NCBI RefSeq assembly: GCF_030162935.1
Contig: NZ_JASAUZ010000012.1
Coordinates: forward strand, 124,001 to 188,000
DNA from: Comamonas halotolerans
Lineage (GTDB): Bacteria > Pseudomonadota > Gammaproteobacteria > Burkholderiales > Burkholderiaceae_C
DNA: 64,000 nt
Direction: 5' to 3'
Below are positions 8,962 to 17,334 of the stretch, piece after piece. Position 1 is the first letter of the stretch; each line of letters begins with the position of its first letter. Made by a program: the position numbers and the translations under genes. Below the pieces are notes generated by a model. That model saw only the letters and a program-made list of their open reading frames with translations. It was not told the DNA's origin and searched no databases.

Positions 8962-9714
8962 ATGAGCAATCCATACCCGCTTCGCTATATCAATCTTGCG
9001 AAAGATACGGTACGCCATGACCGCATGGAAGCACAGCTGCAAAAAGCCCATGTCGACGGAGTACGTCTAGATGCGGTCTGGTGGAAAACCTTGGCCGATT
9101 CCGAACAAGCACAGTACTACTCCGAGGAAAAAAACCGGCAGCAGTACTACCAGGCTTTGGTGAATGGGGAAAAGGGCTGCTATGCCAGCCACATCTGCGC
9201 ATGGCGAGCTTTGCTGGACAGTGATGCGCCGGGGATGATCGTGTTGGAAGATGACGTGACACTGCACACCGATTTCAGCACCGTGATCGACACCATTGCA
9301 CGGCTGCCCGACAACTGGGACATGATCAAGCTCATGGGCCGCCCGGGCAAAGAGAAAGTTCTCAGCGCCAAGCCATTGGCGCAGGGCCATGATCTGATTC
9401 GCTACCGCCGTGTCCCCAGTTTCACGGCTGCGTATGTTATCAGCCGTGCAGGCGCGGAAAAAATGTTGCAAACACGCGTTCCTTTTGGTCGGCCGATCGA
9501 CATCGACTTGCGATTCTGGTGGGAAAACGGGATGCGCATTTATGGCGTCTATCCCGCCATCGTTGAACTGGATGAGACCAGCCAAGACACCAGCATTGCT
9601 GGAAGATCCTCTCGCAAAAGCCTGGGAACCCGCTGGAAAAAACTGTGCATGAAGCTGGCTCTAAGCTGGGGCAACTGGCGCCACTTGCATGCGCACTCGC
9701 GCCCCGGTCAATGA
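8962..9714 (+). CDS. Glycosyltransferase family 25 protein (LOS/LPS)
   Basis: The 250-residue protein starts PLRYINLAKDTVRHDRM and has the family-25 signatures GEKGCYASHICAWRALL and IVLEDDVTL, followed by PSFTAAYVISRAGAEKML and DIDLRFWW. These are the marks of LOS/LPS galactosyl- and glucosyltransferases such as LgtB/Lex1 types, which add a sugar to the outer core in the cytoplasm. Donor and linkage are not readable. It diverges from the O-antigen ligase gene across only 43 bases, so both promoters overlap. Confidence 0.88.
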   Translation: MSNPYPLRYINLAKDTVRHDRMEAQLQKAHVDGVRLDAVWWKTLADSEQAQYYSEEKNRQQYYQALVNGEKGCYASHICAWRALLDSDAPGMIVLEDDVTLHTDFSTVIDTIARLPDNWDMIKLMGRPGKEKVLSAKPLAQGHDLIRYRRVPSFTAAYVISRAGAEKMLQTRVPFGRPIDIDLRFWWENGMRIYGVYPAIVELDETSQDTSIAGRSSRKSLGTRWKKLCMKLALSWGNWRHLHAHSRPGQ

Positions 9715-9730
9715 GCGGAGCCTGCCCGTC

Positions 9731-9940
9731 TTAGTGTCCAACGGACACTGCTTCGCCAGCCTTGAGCTTGTACGTGGTGCCACAGTATGGGCACTTGCCC
9801 TCGCCATGGTGGGCCACATCGATGTAGACCTTGGGGTGGCTGTTCCACAGTTTCATATCGGCCTTGGGGCTGGGGCAGTAAACACCGCCTTGCTGGTTCA
9901 GGTCTTTGGCAGCCAGTTCGACGACGGCAGAAGTGCTCAT
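9731..9940 (-). CDS. Zinc-finger (zf-CHCC) domain protein
   Basis: The 69-residue protein has the pattern GGVYCPSP, NSHPKVYIDV and GKCPYCGTTY: one Cys, one or two His, then a CPYC pair, as in the zf-CHCC family related to mitochondrial complex I subunit NDUFS6. It probably binds one zinc ion. The ATG at 9940 follows GAGAGAG; the longer open frame to 10027 has no family match. Bacterial members are widespread in betaproteobacteria and unstudied. It converges with the family-25 glycosyltransferase gene, 16 bases away. Confidence 0.8.
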   Translation of the reverse strand: MSTSAVVELAAKDLNQQGGVYCPSPKADMKLWNSHPKVYIDVAHHGEGKCPYCGTTYKLKAGEAVSVGH

Positions 9941-10054
9941 GGTGGGTGTCTCTCTCACAGGTGGAAGCAGCCTGTACATGCAGGCTGCACAAACATTCAA
10001 TCCGTCGTCCGCAGCAAATGCGGCCACAGACCACGTTAGCCTCTGATTTTAGGC

Positions 10055-10486
10055 TTATGCAGCGCCTGCGTCGCTGTCCGCAGCCACGGCCTCTGGTTTT
10101 GGAGGACGCTGCAGCGTCCATTTCACCAAACGCCCATTCACAAACTCACAGGTCACATGCGAGTTTGTGCCGTCGGTCCAACGATAAATCTCTGGATCCT
10201 GCCCCTCCTCTGACTGGCGAATGCCCAGCGACCGGGTCAAGGCCACCACATGCATCAGATTCACTTTGGGCTTGAGCTTGGCATTGAGCATGACTGCGCT
10301 GCCCACATAGCCCATGGGCCGCTGCGCAGCGCGACGCATCACCGTCATCAAGCGGGTGAAATGCAGCAGCAGCCACATCAAGATACCACCCGCGACAGCC
10401 GCCACGCCCTTCCAGCCCAACGAATCGTAGGCGACGTACAGCAGGATCGCCAGCCCCAGAGGAACAACAATATTGCGCATATTCAT
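10055..10486 (-). CDS. Hypothetical inner-membrane protein next to radA
   Basis: The 143-residue protein has two N-terminal hydrophobic segments (about residues 6-20 and 26-42) and a soluble C-terminal part ending in an Ala-rich acidic tail. The segment YRWTDGTNSHVTCEFVNGRLVKWTL looks like a small beta-sheet domain. It lies 60 bases after radA on the same strand. No function is recognised. Confidence 0.7.
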   Translation of the reverse strand: MNMRNIVVPLGLAILLYVAYDSLGWKGVAAVAGGILMWLLLHFTRLMTVMRRAAQRPMGYVGSAVMLNAKLKPKVNLMHVVALTRSLGIRQSEEGQDPEIYRWTDGTNSHVTCEFVNGRLVKWTLQRPPKPEAVAADSDAGAA

Positions 10487-10546
10487 AGGCTGATTGTCTT
10501 ATGGAGTGATGCAGATGCCCCTGCGGGCAGTGCGTATACCAGAGGG

Positions 10547-11932
10547 TTAATCCAGTCCGCGCACGATCTGCATGGCTTGATCCACGCGCTCCACTGCATG
10601 GATCTTGAGCCCAGCAATGGCCTTTTTCGGGATGTTGGCCTTGGGTACCACCGCCACGGTGAAGCCCAGCTTGGCAGCTTCCTTGAGTCTGTCCTGACCG
10701 CGCGGCGCAGGGCGCACCTCTCCAGCCAACCCCACTTCACCAAAAGCAAAAAAGCCTTTGGGCAATGGCTTCCCCCGCAGACTGGAGGTGATGGACAGCA
10801 TCACTGCCAGGTCCGCAGCAGGCTCGTTGATGCGCACTCCGCCTACCGCATTGACAAAGACATCCTGGTCCGCACAGGCCACACCAGCATGGCGGTTGAG
10901 CACGGCCAGCAGCATCGCCAGGCGGTCTTTGTCCAAACCGACCGACAAGCGCCGTGGAGAAGGTCCAGAGCTGTCAACCAAGGCCTGAATCTCGACCAGC
11001 AATGGACGTGTTCCTTCCAGCGTCACCATCACGCAGCTGCCTGGCACTGGCTCGCTGTGCTGGCTCAAGAAAATGGCGCTGGGGTTGCTCACCCCTTTGA
11101 GGCCTTTCTCCGTCATGGCGAACACGCCAATTTCGTTGACCGCACCAAAGCGGTTCTTGATGGCGCGAATCAACCGATGCGGGCTGTGGGTATCCCCTTC
11201 GAAGTACAGCACCGTGTCCACCATGTGCTCCAGCACTCTGGGGCCAGCCAGCGCCCCTTCCTTGGTCACATGCCCCACCAGAATCACCGTCACACCGGTG
11301 CTTTTAGCCATGCGCGTCAAATGGGCCGCACATTCACGCACTTGAGCGACCGATCCGGGCGCGCTGGTGAGTTGGTCCGAATACATCGTCTGGATGGAGT
11401 CAATCACCACCACCGCGGGCTGCGTGGCCTCTACCGTGGCCAGAATTTTTTCCAACTGAATTTCGGCCAGCAAATTCACCTGGCTGCCATCAATGCCCAG
11501 GCGGCGCGAGCGCAGCGCCACTTGCGATCCGCTTTCTTCGCCGGTCACATACAAGGTGGGCAAGCCCGCACGGTGCAAGGCATCCATGGCTTGCAGCAGC
11601 AGCGTGGATTTGCCGATACCTGGGTCTCCGCCGATCAGCACCACACCGCCTTCCACCACCCCACCGCCCAGCACGCGGTCAAGCTCCTCAATCCCGCTGG
11701 GCGTGCGTGCCACGTCTTGCGCTTCGATGGCAGACAAGGGAGTCACCGGCTGCGCATTGGCCAAGCCCGCGTATCCCTGGGGTGCACTCAAGCGGTTTTT
11801 ACCGCCTGACGCAGCCTCGGGCACGCTTTCAATCAGGCTGTTCCATGCGCCGCAGCTTGGGCATTTTCCCAACCAGCGCGGCGTGGTGCCGCCACAGGCA
11901 TTGCAGGTGTAGATTGTTTTGTCTTTGGCCAT
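10547..11932 (-). CDS. radA: DNA repair protein RadA
   Basis: The 461-residue protein has the three RadA modules: an N-terminal four-Cys zinc finger (Cys10, 13, 24, 27), a RecA-like ATPase with Walker A GGDPGIGKST (101-110) and the RadA-specific KNRFG motif (about 263-267), and a C-terminal Lon-protease-like domain without protease activity. RadA is a DnaB-type helicase that extends D-loops during recombination and repair of stalled forks. The length is standard. Genes for alanine racemase (upstream, same strand) and the hypothetical membrane protein (downstream) surround it; the 152-base gap to alr may hold its own promoter. Confidence 0.97.
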   Translation of the reverse strand: MAKDKTIYTCNACGGTTPRWLGKCPSCGAWNSLIESVPEAASGGKNRLSAPQGYAGLANAQPVTPLSAIEAQDVARTPSGIEELDRVLGGGVVEGGVVLIGGDPGIGKSTLLLQAMDALHRAGLPTLYVTGEESGSQVALRSRRLGIDGSQVNLLAEIQLEKILATVEATQPAVVVIDSIQTMYSDQLTSAPGSVAQVRECAAHLTRMAKSTGVTVILVGHVTKEGALAGPRVLEHMVDTVLYFEGDTHSPHRLIRAIKNRFGAVNEIGVFAMTEKGLKGVSNPSAIFLSQHSEPVPGSCVMVTLEGTRPLLVEIQALVDSSGPSPRRLSVGLDKDRLAMLLAVLNRHAGVACADQDVFVNAVGGVRINEPAADLAVMLSITSSLRGKPLPKGFFAFGEVGLAGEVRPAPRGQDRLKEAAKLGFTVAVVPKANIPKKAIAGLKIHAVERVDQAMQIVRGLD

Positions 11933-12084
11933 GCTGCGACTATATCGGCGCTGGCATTGCAGCCAGCCAATGCCACGGGGATTTCACTAAAAGAGGAGCT
12001 GCTGATGCAATAACAGTCGAGGTTCTTCTACGCTTTCTGATGCTCGGAGCAATACACCGCTCGCACCCCTCTCTTGAAGAATGC

Positions 12085-13200
12085 TTACTTTTTAGGCACT
12101 GCCTCATCATTGACGACTGGCACTCGCTGAGCCACCGCGCACATCAACTCATAGCCAACGGTGCCTGCTGCTGCAGCGACTTCATCGATTGGCAGCACAA
12201 CCCCTGTCTTGGGTGACTTGCCCCACAAAACCACTTCGCTGCCGAATCCTGCACCGGGCACGGGCGTCAGGTCCACGCACAGCATGTCCATGCTCACACG
12301 ACCCAGCAACTGTGTACGCACACCATCCACCAGAACCGGTGTGCCAGAACCGCACAAGCGTGGATAACCATCTGCATAACCACATGACACCACGCCCACA
12401 TGCATTGGATCCGTAGCTGTAAATGTAGAGCCATATCCCACGGTATCACCGGCCTGTATGCGCTGGGTGCCAATGATTTGCGCACTGAGCGTCATGGCTG
12501 GTTGCAGACCCCAATCCTGGATGGTGTGTGTTGGAAAGTCCGGCGAACTACCAAACAGCACGATACCTGGCCGCACCCAGTCACCACGCAACGCTTCGTC
12601 TGAGCCTTGTAACAAGGAAGCAGCGCTGTTGCATAGCGTACGCTCACCCTGCAAGTCTGCCGTGGCTCTTTCAAATACCACTTGCTGGTGCTGCGTCCCG
12701 CGCGGCCCATCCGCGTCGCTGAAGTGGGTGATGAAAGAGATTTCATCCACCTGCGGCAAAGCGTTCAAACGCGCATAAGCAGCGCGGTAGCGCTCTGGCG
12801 TGAAGCCCAGCCGGTTCATGCCGCTGTTCATTTTCAGGAATACCCGATGCGGCAACTGCGTCTTGTGGGCAGCCAACCAGTCAATCTGCGCATCACAGTG
12901 CACGGTATGCCACAGTCCAAGGCGCGAACACATTTCCAGATCGCGCGCCTCAAACACCCCCTCAATCAACAAGATGGGGCCACGCCAGTCCATGGCCCTC
13001 AGACGTTGCGCCTCGGAAATTTCCAGCACCGCAAAACCATCGGTGGCACGCAAGCCTTCAAAGGCATGCTCCAGCCCGTGGCCATAGGCATTGGCCTTCA
13101 CCATGCTCATCAGCTTGGCATCAGGTGCCGCCTTGCGCACACGCTCTAGGTTATGACGAATTGCTTGAGGATGAATGGTGGCAAGAATGGGGCGCGGCAT
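12085..13200 (-). CDS. alr: Alanine racemase
   Basis: The 371-residue PLP enzyme interconverts L- and D-alanine for peptidoglycan. The PLP lysine is Lys35 in MVKANAYGHG, and the second catalytic base is Tyr256 in VGYGSTF; MNSGMNRLGF and VSMDM are further family motifs. Length is typical of biosynthetic Alr or catabolic DadX, which sequence does not separate here; absence of a linked dadA favours Alr. It diverges from lplT, an arrangement known in Burkholderiales. Confidence 0.96.
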   Translation of the reverse strand: MPRPILATIHPQAIRHNLERVRKAAPDAKLMSMVKANAYGHGLEHAFEGLRATDGFAVLEISEAQRLRAMDWRGPILLIEGVFEARDLEMCSRLGLWHTVHCDAQIDWLAAHKTQLPHRVFLKMNSGMNRLGFTPERYRAAYARLNALPQVDEISFITHFSDADGPRGTQHQQVVFERATADLQGERTLCNSAASLLQGSDEALRGDWVRPGIVLFGSSPDFPTHTIQDWGLQPAMTLSAQIIGTQRIQAGDTVGYGSTFTATDPMHVGVVSCGYADGYPRLCGSGTPVLVDGVRTQLLGRVSMDMLCVDLTPVPGAGFGSEVVLWGKSPKTGVVLPIDEVAAAAGTVGYELMCAVAQRVPVVNDEAVPKK

Positions 13201-13343
13201 GACAATGCAAAATTAGGCGAGAACAAACATCGTCCATTCTGGCACTTGTGGCTAAGCCCTGCGTGATATAACCGCCAGTCGTTTGCCACCGGGACAACCT
13301 TTCCGTGCGCTTGCCCCTGTGGGCAGGGGCACGCCAGCATTTC

Positions 13344-14633
13344 ATGAAGCGCGGTTTCTATACCATCATGTCAGCGCAGTTTTTTAGCTCGCTGGCCGAT
13401 AACGCCCTGTTCGTAGCAGCTGTTGAGCTGTTGCGCACCGGCGGAGCCCCAGAGTGGCAAAGTGCCGCCCTGGTCCCTATGTTCGCGCTGTTCTACGTCG
13501 TGCTGGCACCATTTGTAGGTGCTTTTGCCGATGCCCTTCCAAAAGGGCGCGTGATGTTCATCAGCAATGCCATCAAGGTGGTGGGCTGCTTGCTCATGCT
13601 GTTTGGCCACCACCCCTTGCTCGCTTATGCGGTCGTGGGCCTGGGCGCAGCCGCCTACTCTCCGGCGAAATACGGCATCCTGACAGAGCTGCTACCTGCC
13701 TCCCAGCTTGTGAAGGCCAACGGCTGGATCGAGGGGCTGACCATCACCTCCATCATCTTGGGTGTGCTGCTTGGCGGCCAGCTGGTTGGCCCTGTGATTT
13801 CATCGCACCTCCTGGCGCTGGGCATACCTGGCGTCGAGACTGCCGCTGAATCGGCCATTGGCGTACTGGTATTTGTGTATGCAATTGCCGCTGTCTTCAA
13901 TCTGCGCATTCCACGCACCAACGCGGCGCTGGTGCCTCTGCGTCAGGACCACTCCAAAGGGCTTGCTGCCAACACGCTGGCCCTGCTCCCCGACTTCTGG
14001 GATTGCAACCGTCGGTTGTGGAGCGACAAGCTGGGACAAATTTCGCTGTCCACCACCACCTTGTTCTGGGGTGTATCCGGCAATCTGCGCTACATCGTAC
14101 TGGCCTGGGCCGCAGTAGCGCTGGGCTATGGCACCACCCATGCGTCTGCACTGGTGGGCGTGGTAGCCATTGGCACCGCTGCTGGCGCCGTACTGGCTTC
14201 CGTGCGCATGAGCCTGCAGCACGCTACACGTGTCATACCCATGGGCATTGCCATGGGCTTGCTGGTGATCTGCATGAACTTTATCAACCACCTCTGGGTG
14301 GCTGTGCCGTTCCTGATTGTCCTGGGCGGTTTGGGCGGTTATCTGGTGGTTCCCATGAATGCCTTGCTGCAGCATCGTGGTCACAACCTCATGGGCGCTG
14401 GGCGCTCCATTGCGGTACAGAATTTCAATGAGCAAGCCTGTATCCTGGGGCTGGGTGCGCTGTACAGCCTGTCCACCATGTGGGGGCTGTCTGCCTATGG
14501 CGCCATTACTGGTTTCGGCCTGATCGTGGCATTCACCATGTGGATGATCCGACGCTGGTATCTGTACAACTGCCGCAACCATGGCGGCGAAGTGCGGCGC
14601 CTGCTCAATATTGCACGTAAAGACCATCACTGA
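13344..14633 (+). CDS. lplT: Lysophospholipid transporter LplT
   Basis: The 429-residue MFS protein aligns well with LplT at its start (AQFFSSLADNALFVAAVELL, then APFVGAFADALPKGRVMFISN, and AAAYSPAKYGILTELLP). LplT flips lysophospholipids across the inner membrane for re-acylation. About twelve membrane segments are seen. The usual partner acyltransferase Aas is neither fused nor adjacent. ATG 13344 is chosen by family alignment; there is no clear ribosome site. A GTG at 13305 would add 13 residues. Confidence 0.92.
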   Translation: MKRGFYTIMSAQFFSSLADNALFVAAVELLRTGGAPEWQSAALVPMFALFYVVLAPFVGAFADALPKGRVMFISNAIKVVGCLLMLFGHHPLLAYAVVGLGAAAYSPAKYGILTELLPASQLVKANGWIEGLTITSIILGVLLGGQLVGPVISSHLLALGIPGVETAAESAIGVLVFVYAIAAVFNLRIPRTNAALVPLRQDHSKGLAANTLALLPDFWDCNRRLWSDKLGQISLSTTTLFWGVSGNLRYIVLAWAAVALGYGTTHASALVGVVAIGTAAGAVLASVRMSLQHATRVIPMGIAMGLLVICMNFINHLWVAVPFLIVLGGLGGYLVVPMNALLQHRGHNLMGAGRSIAVQNFNEQACILGLGALYSLSTMWGLSAYGAITGFGLIVAFTMWMIRRWYLYNCRNHGGEVRRLLNIARKDHH

Positions 14634-14653
14634 TCTCCCCTCTACCCCCAGCA

Positions 14654-14688
14654 TCCGGCGCAGTCTCCCCTGCGCCGGAGCTTTTTTT
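14654..14688 (+). terminator. Rho-independent terminator of lplT, overlapping the next gene's ribosome site
   Basis: A 10-bp stem (14654-14663 with 14670-14679) and a run of seven T residues (14682-14688). The only GGAG upstream of the ATG at 14692 sits at 14677-14680, in the 3' arm of this stem. Confidence 0.85.
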
Positions 14689-14691
14689 GAC

Positions 14692-15573
14692 ATGCCTGCT
14701 TCGCTGCCCTATCTATGCCTTCTTTTCAACGCCATGGTCTGGGGACTGGCGTGGTGGCCCTTTCAGACCATGTATGCCCACGGACTGGTCGCGCCCTGGG
14801 CTACCAGCATGATTTACGGTTTGCTCACAGTACTGACCGTGCTGTGGTCACGCGGCACCCTGCAAGCTTTCTTCCAGAACCGCGTACTGTGGCTGCTGGC
14901 GTTATCGTCAGGACTGACGAATGTGTCCTTCAACATGGCCGCATCCACCGGTGATGTGGTGCGCGTCATCTTGCTGTTCTATCTCATGCCCGCCTGGACT
15001 GTACTGCTGGCCTGGCGATTTCTGGGTGAACGGCCCACAGGCGCTGGGCTGCTGCGTTTGGTCCTGGCCTTCAGCGGAATGGCCTTGGTGATCTGGCCCC
15101 AAGGCAGCACCCTGGAGCGCCTGACCGCTGGTATCGGATTGCCCGAGTACCTGGCTTTGTTTGGGGGCTTCTGTTTTGCCTGCACCAATGTCATATTGCG
15201 CCGCAGCTTCCACGCCCCCAGCATGGCGCGCGTGCTGGCCATGTTCATGGGTTGCGTGACCGTGGGTCTGCTCACCGCCAGCCTTGGACAAGTCATGGAC
15301 TACTTTCCCCGCATTCCTGCGCCTGATGCCATCTGGATCGCCTGCCTGCTGGGCATGGCAGTCCTTGTGGCAATTGGTTCCTGGGCGCTGCAATACGGCG
15401 CAGCTCGTGTACCGACCAGTACCACATCACTGATCATGCTCTCCGAGGTACTGTTTGCCAGCGGGTCTGCCTGGTTGCTGGGCGCTACAGAACTCACGCC
15501 ACGCATGCTGCTGGGTGGCGTACTGATCGTTGGCGGCGCCTTGCTGGCGGTGCTTCAAGGCAACAAACGCTAG
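14692..15573 (+). CDS. DMT/EamA family transporter
   Basis: The 293-residue protein has ten hydrophobic segments and the two EamA repeats (about 5-135 and 150-290), the usual shape of drug/metabolite exporters that move amino acids or other small metabolites. Typical segments are FNAMVWGLAWWPFQ, FYLMPAWTVLLAWRFLGERPT and the second repeat TTSLIMLSEVLFA. Substrate unknown. Its start lies only 3 bases beyond the T tract of the lplT terminator, so expression probably depends on read-through or on a promoter within lplT. Confidence 0.85.
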   Translation: MPASLPYLCLLFNAMVWGLAWWPFQTMYAHGLVAPWATSMIYGLLTVLTVLWSRGTLQAFFQNRVLWLLALSSGLTNVSFNMAASTGDVVRVILLFYLMPAWTVLLAWRFLGERPTGAGLLRLVLAFSGMALVIWPQGSTLERLTAGIGLPEYLALFGGFCFACTNVILRRSFHAPSMARVLAMFMGCVTVGLLTASLGQVMDYFPRIPAPDAIWIACLLGMAVLVAIGSWALQYGAARVPTSTTSLIMLSEVLFASGSAWLLGATELTPRMLLGGVLIVGGALLAVLQGNKR

Positions 15574-15639
15574 GCCATTTCGGGGCTAAGAGAAAAGATC
15601 CGACCTTTTGTAGCCCGAATTTTGGCAAACGTGCAAAAG

Positions 15640-15813
15640 TCACTGCTTCGGCGTAGCAGCCGCTGTATCTGACAATGGTGTCGTAACGGCTGCAGGCTCT
15701 GGTGCCTGATGACGCATGTATGCACCATATCCAATGCCTGCACCCAGCACCAATACGGCCAGCACCAGTGTGGTGGTGGCATTCTCTAAAAGTGACAAAA
15801 GACCTCGGTTCAT
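15640..15813 (-). CDS. Small single-span membrane protein
   Basis: This 57-residue reading frame starts MNRGLLSLLENATTTLVLAV and has one membrane helix (about residues 13-32), then a short Ala/Pro/Thr-rich tail ending TPKQ. Its ATG (15813) has an excellent ribosome site, AAGGAAGG, 9 bases upstream. Codon usage looks genuine. It lies convergent to the EamA transporter and divergent from glutathione peroxidase. No family is recognised; the tail would be periplasmic or cytoplasmic depending on topology. Confidence 0.6.
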   Translation of the reverse strand: MNRGLLSLLENATTTLVLAVLVLGAGIGYGAYMRHQAPEPAAVTTPLSDTAAATPKQ

Positions 15814-15961
15814 TGTCTACCGCCTTCCTTGTTGCTCTCACACAAGATGCTAAATATTTAACGCAGATAGGCAAGCCATTCGGATACAGCCATGATGGTG
15901 ACTGTGTTGCACGCGCAATGCTGGCAAGATAGTGATTCTCTTTTTCGGCTGGAAATCCACC

Positions 15962-16462
15962 ATGCGCAGCTTGTACGATTTTTCTGCGACCCACATTGAT
16001 GGGTACACACAAGCACTCGAGACCTACCGTGGCAAAGTGGTGCTGGTGGTCAACACTGCAAGCGAGTGCGGCTTCACGCCACAACTCCAAGGCTTGCAAC
16101 AACTACACCAGCAGTATGCAGATCAAGGGCTGGTGGTCCTCGGATTCCCCTGCAATCAGTTCGGCCATCAAGACAAAGGCAGCAATGCGCAGATTGCTGA
16201 TTTTTGCCAGCGCAACTATGGGGTGCAGTTCCCCATGATGGCCAAGGTCGATGTCAACGGCGCACAGGCACATCCGCTGTTTGTCTGGCTCAAGGCTCAA
16301 GCTCCAGGCCTGCTGGGCACCCAGATGATCAAATGGAACTTCACCAAGTTTTTGGTGGGCCGTGAAGGGCAGGTGCTGCGGCGCTACGCTCCCAAGGTCA
16401 CACCCAGTGAGTTGGTGCACGACATTGAAAAAGCGCTGCAAGCATCGGCACCCTGCGCATGA
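15962..16462 (+). CDS. Glutathione peroxidase (Cys type)
   Basis: The 166-residue protein has the family signatures NTASECGFTPQ with peroxidatic Cys36 in place of selenocysteine, GFPCNQFG, and KWNFTKFLV with the Trp and Asn of the catalytic set. It reduces peroxides using glutathione or thioredoxin in the cytoplasm (BtuE/Gpx-like). The ATG at 15962 fits family length; an upstream frame from 15932 adds ten unrelated residues. A terminator follows directly. Confidence 0.93.
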   Translation: MRSLYDFSATHIDGYTQALETYRGKVVLVVNTASECGFTPQLQGLQQLHQQYADQGLVVLGFPCNQFGHQDKGSNAQIADFCQRNYGVQFPMMAKVDVNGAQAHPLFVWLKAQAPGLLGTQMIKWNFTKFLVGREGQVLRRYAPKVTPSELVHDIEKALQASAPCA

Positions 16463-16486
16463 AAAAGGGCCTGGAGGCCCTTTTTT
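16462..16486. terminator. Bidirectional terminator between glutathione peroxidase and proQ
   Basis: Stem 16467-16471 with 16476-16480, TGGA loop, extended by A/T pairing of the AAAAA and TTTTTT flanks; T tracts on both strands. It sits directly after the peroxidase stop codon and 16 bases from the end of proQ. Confidence 0.8.
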
Positions 16487-16501
16487 GAATGCTGCCAGCG
16501 C

Positions 16502-17242
16502 TTAGGCTGTTTGATTGGCTTGGAGCTGTTTGGCGCGGTGTAGCTGACGCATCACCGTATGGGCATTCATGCCGTACATGTCTGCAAATGCACGCACATC
16601 GCCAGATCCACTGGCCACATAGGCACGTTCCACTGCCTCGGCCTTTGCATCCTGCTCGGCCACTTCGGTCAGTGCCGCATCCAGCAGCGCCTGTGTCGCT
16701 TCATCGCGCACCTGCACCACTTCCAGATAGGCTTCGCGGCGCATGCCCGAGGCCATGAAAGCAATCGCCATGCGGCGGCGCAGCTTGGCTTGCAGGTCTT
16801 CGCCATCACGCGGTTTCTTACGCTTGAACACCTCCACCAAAGCGTGGAACACGTGTTCAGGGGCCATCGCTTCAACAACGTTACCCTGCAGATCATGGCG
16901 GGCAGCACCGGAGGCGACTGCGTTCAGATAGCGCGTCGAGCGTGTGTGAATGGACAACGCAACCTTCAGACCTGCCTTGTCCAGCGCATCGCCATGGGCA
17001 GCCAGCAGGTCTTGAAAAATACCGCGCTTGAGCGGCAGCACCGTTTCACCAAACAGCACCGGGTGCAACTGTGCCAGCTGCGCAAGCACTGGGTGCACTT
17101 CGCGCGCAGGACGTGCTGCAGGCTTGCCCGATTGTTCAGCGCGACCACGCCCGCCACGGTGGCTGGGGCGACGCTCCGTACGCACAGATTCAGCTGCGGC
17201 AGGTGCCGCGTTTTCAACAGGGGTGGACACAGGTTCAGTCAT
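16502..17242 (-). CDS. proQ: ProQ/FinO-domain RNA chaperone
   Basis: The 246-residue protein has a disordered basic N-terminal arm (residues 1-48, with RGGRGR), then a ProQ/FinO domain (about 50-160): HPVLFGETVLPLKRGIFQDL, TRSTRYLNAVASGAARHDLQG, the usual contact surface for 3' stem-loops of small RNAs. The C-terminal part (about 160-246) is helical, without the Tudor domain of E. coli ProQ. It most likely matches sRNAs with mRNAs. It is followed by glcF on the same strand after 92 bases with no clear terminator. Confidence 0.88.
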   Translation of the reverse strand: MTEPVSTPVENAAPAAAESVRTERRPSHRGGRGRAEQSGKPAARPAREVHPVLAQLAQLHPVLFGETVLPLKRGIFQDLLAAHGDALDKAGLKVALSIHTRSTRYLNAVASGAARHDLQGNVVEAMAPEHVFHALVEVFKRKKPRDGEDLQAKLRRRMAIAFMASGMRREAYLEVVQVRDEATQALLDAALTEVAEQDAKAEAVERAYVASGSGDVRAFADMYGMNAHTVMRQLHRAKQLQANQTA

Positions 17243-17334
17243 GGGCTTGAGGCCAGTACAAGAAAAATCAAAGCCGCGATGATGCCAGCAATGTGCGCAC
17301 TGTGTGCAGCAAGCCCCCTATGCCTGCATCGGGC

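Noticed and set aside
10250..11809. A 519-codon open frame opposite radA
   Set aside because: Antisense to the conserved radA gene; composition rich in His and Gln with no domain.
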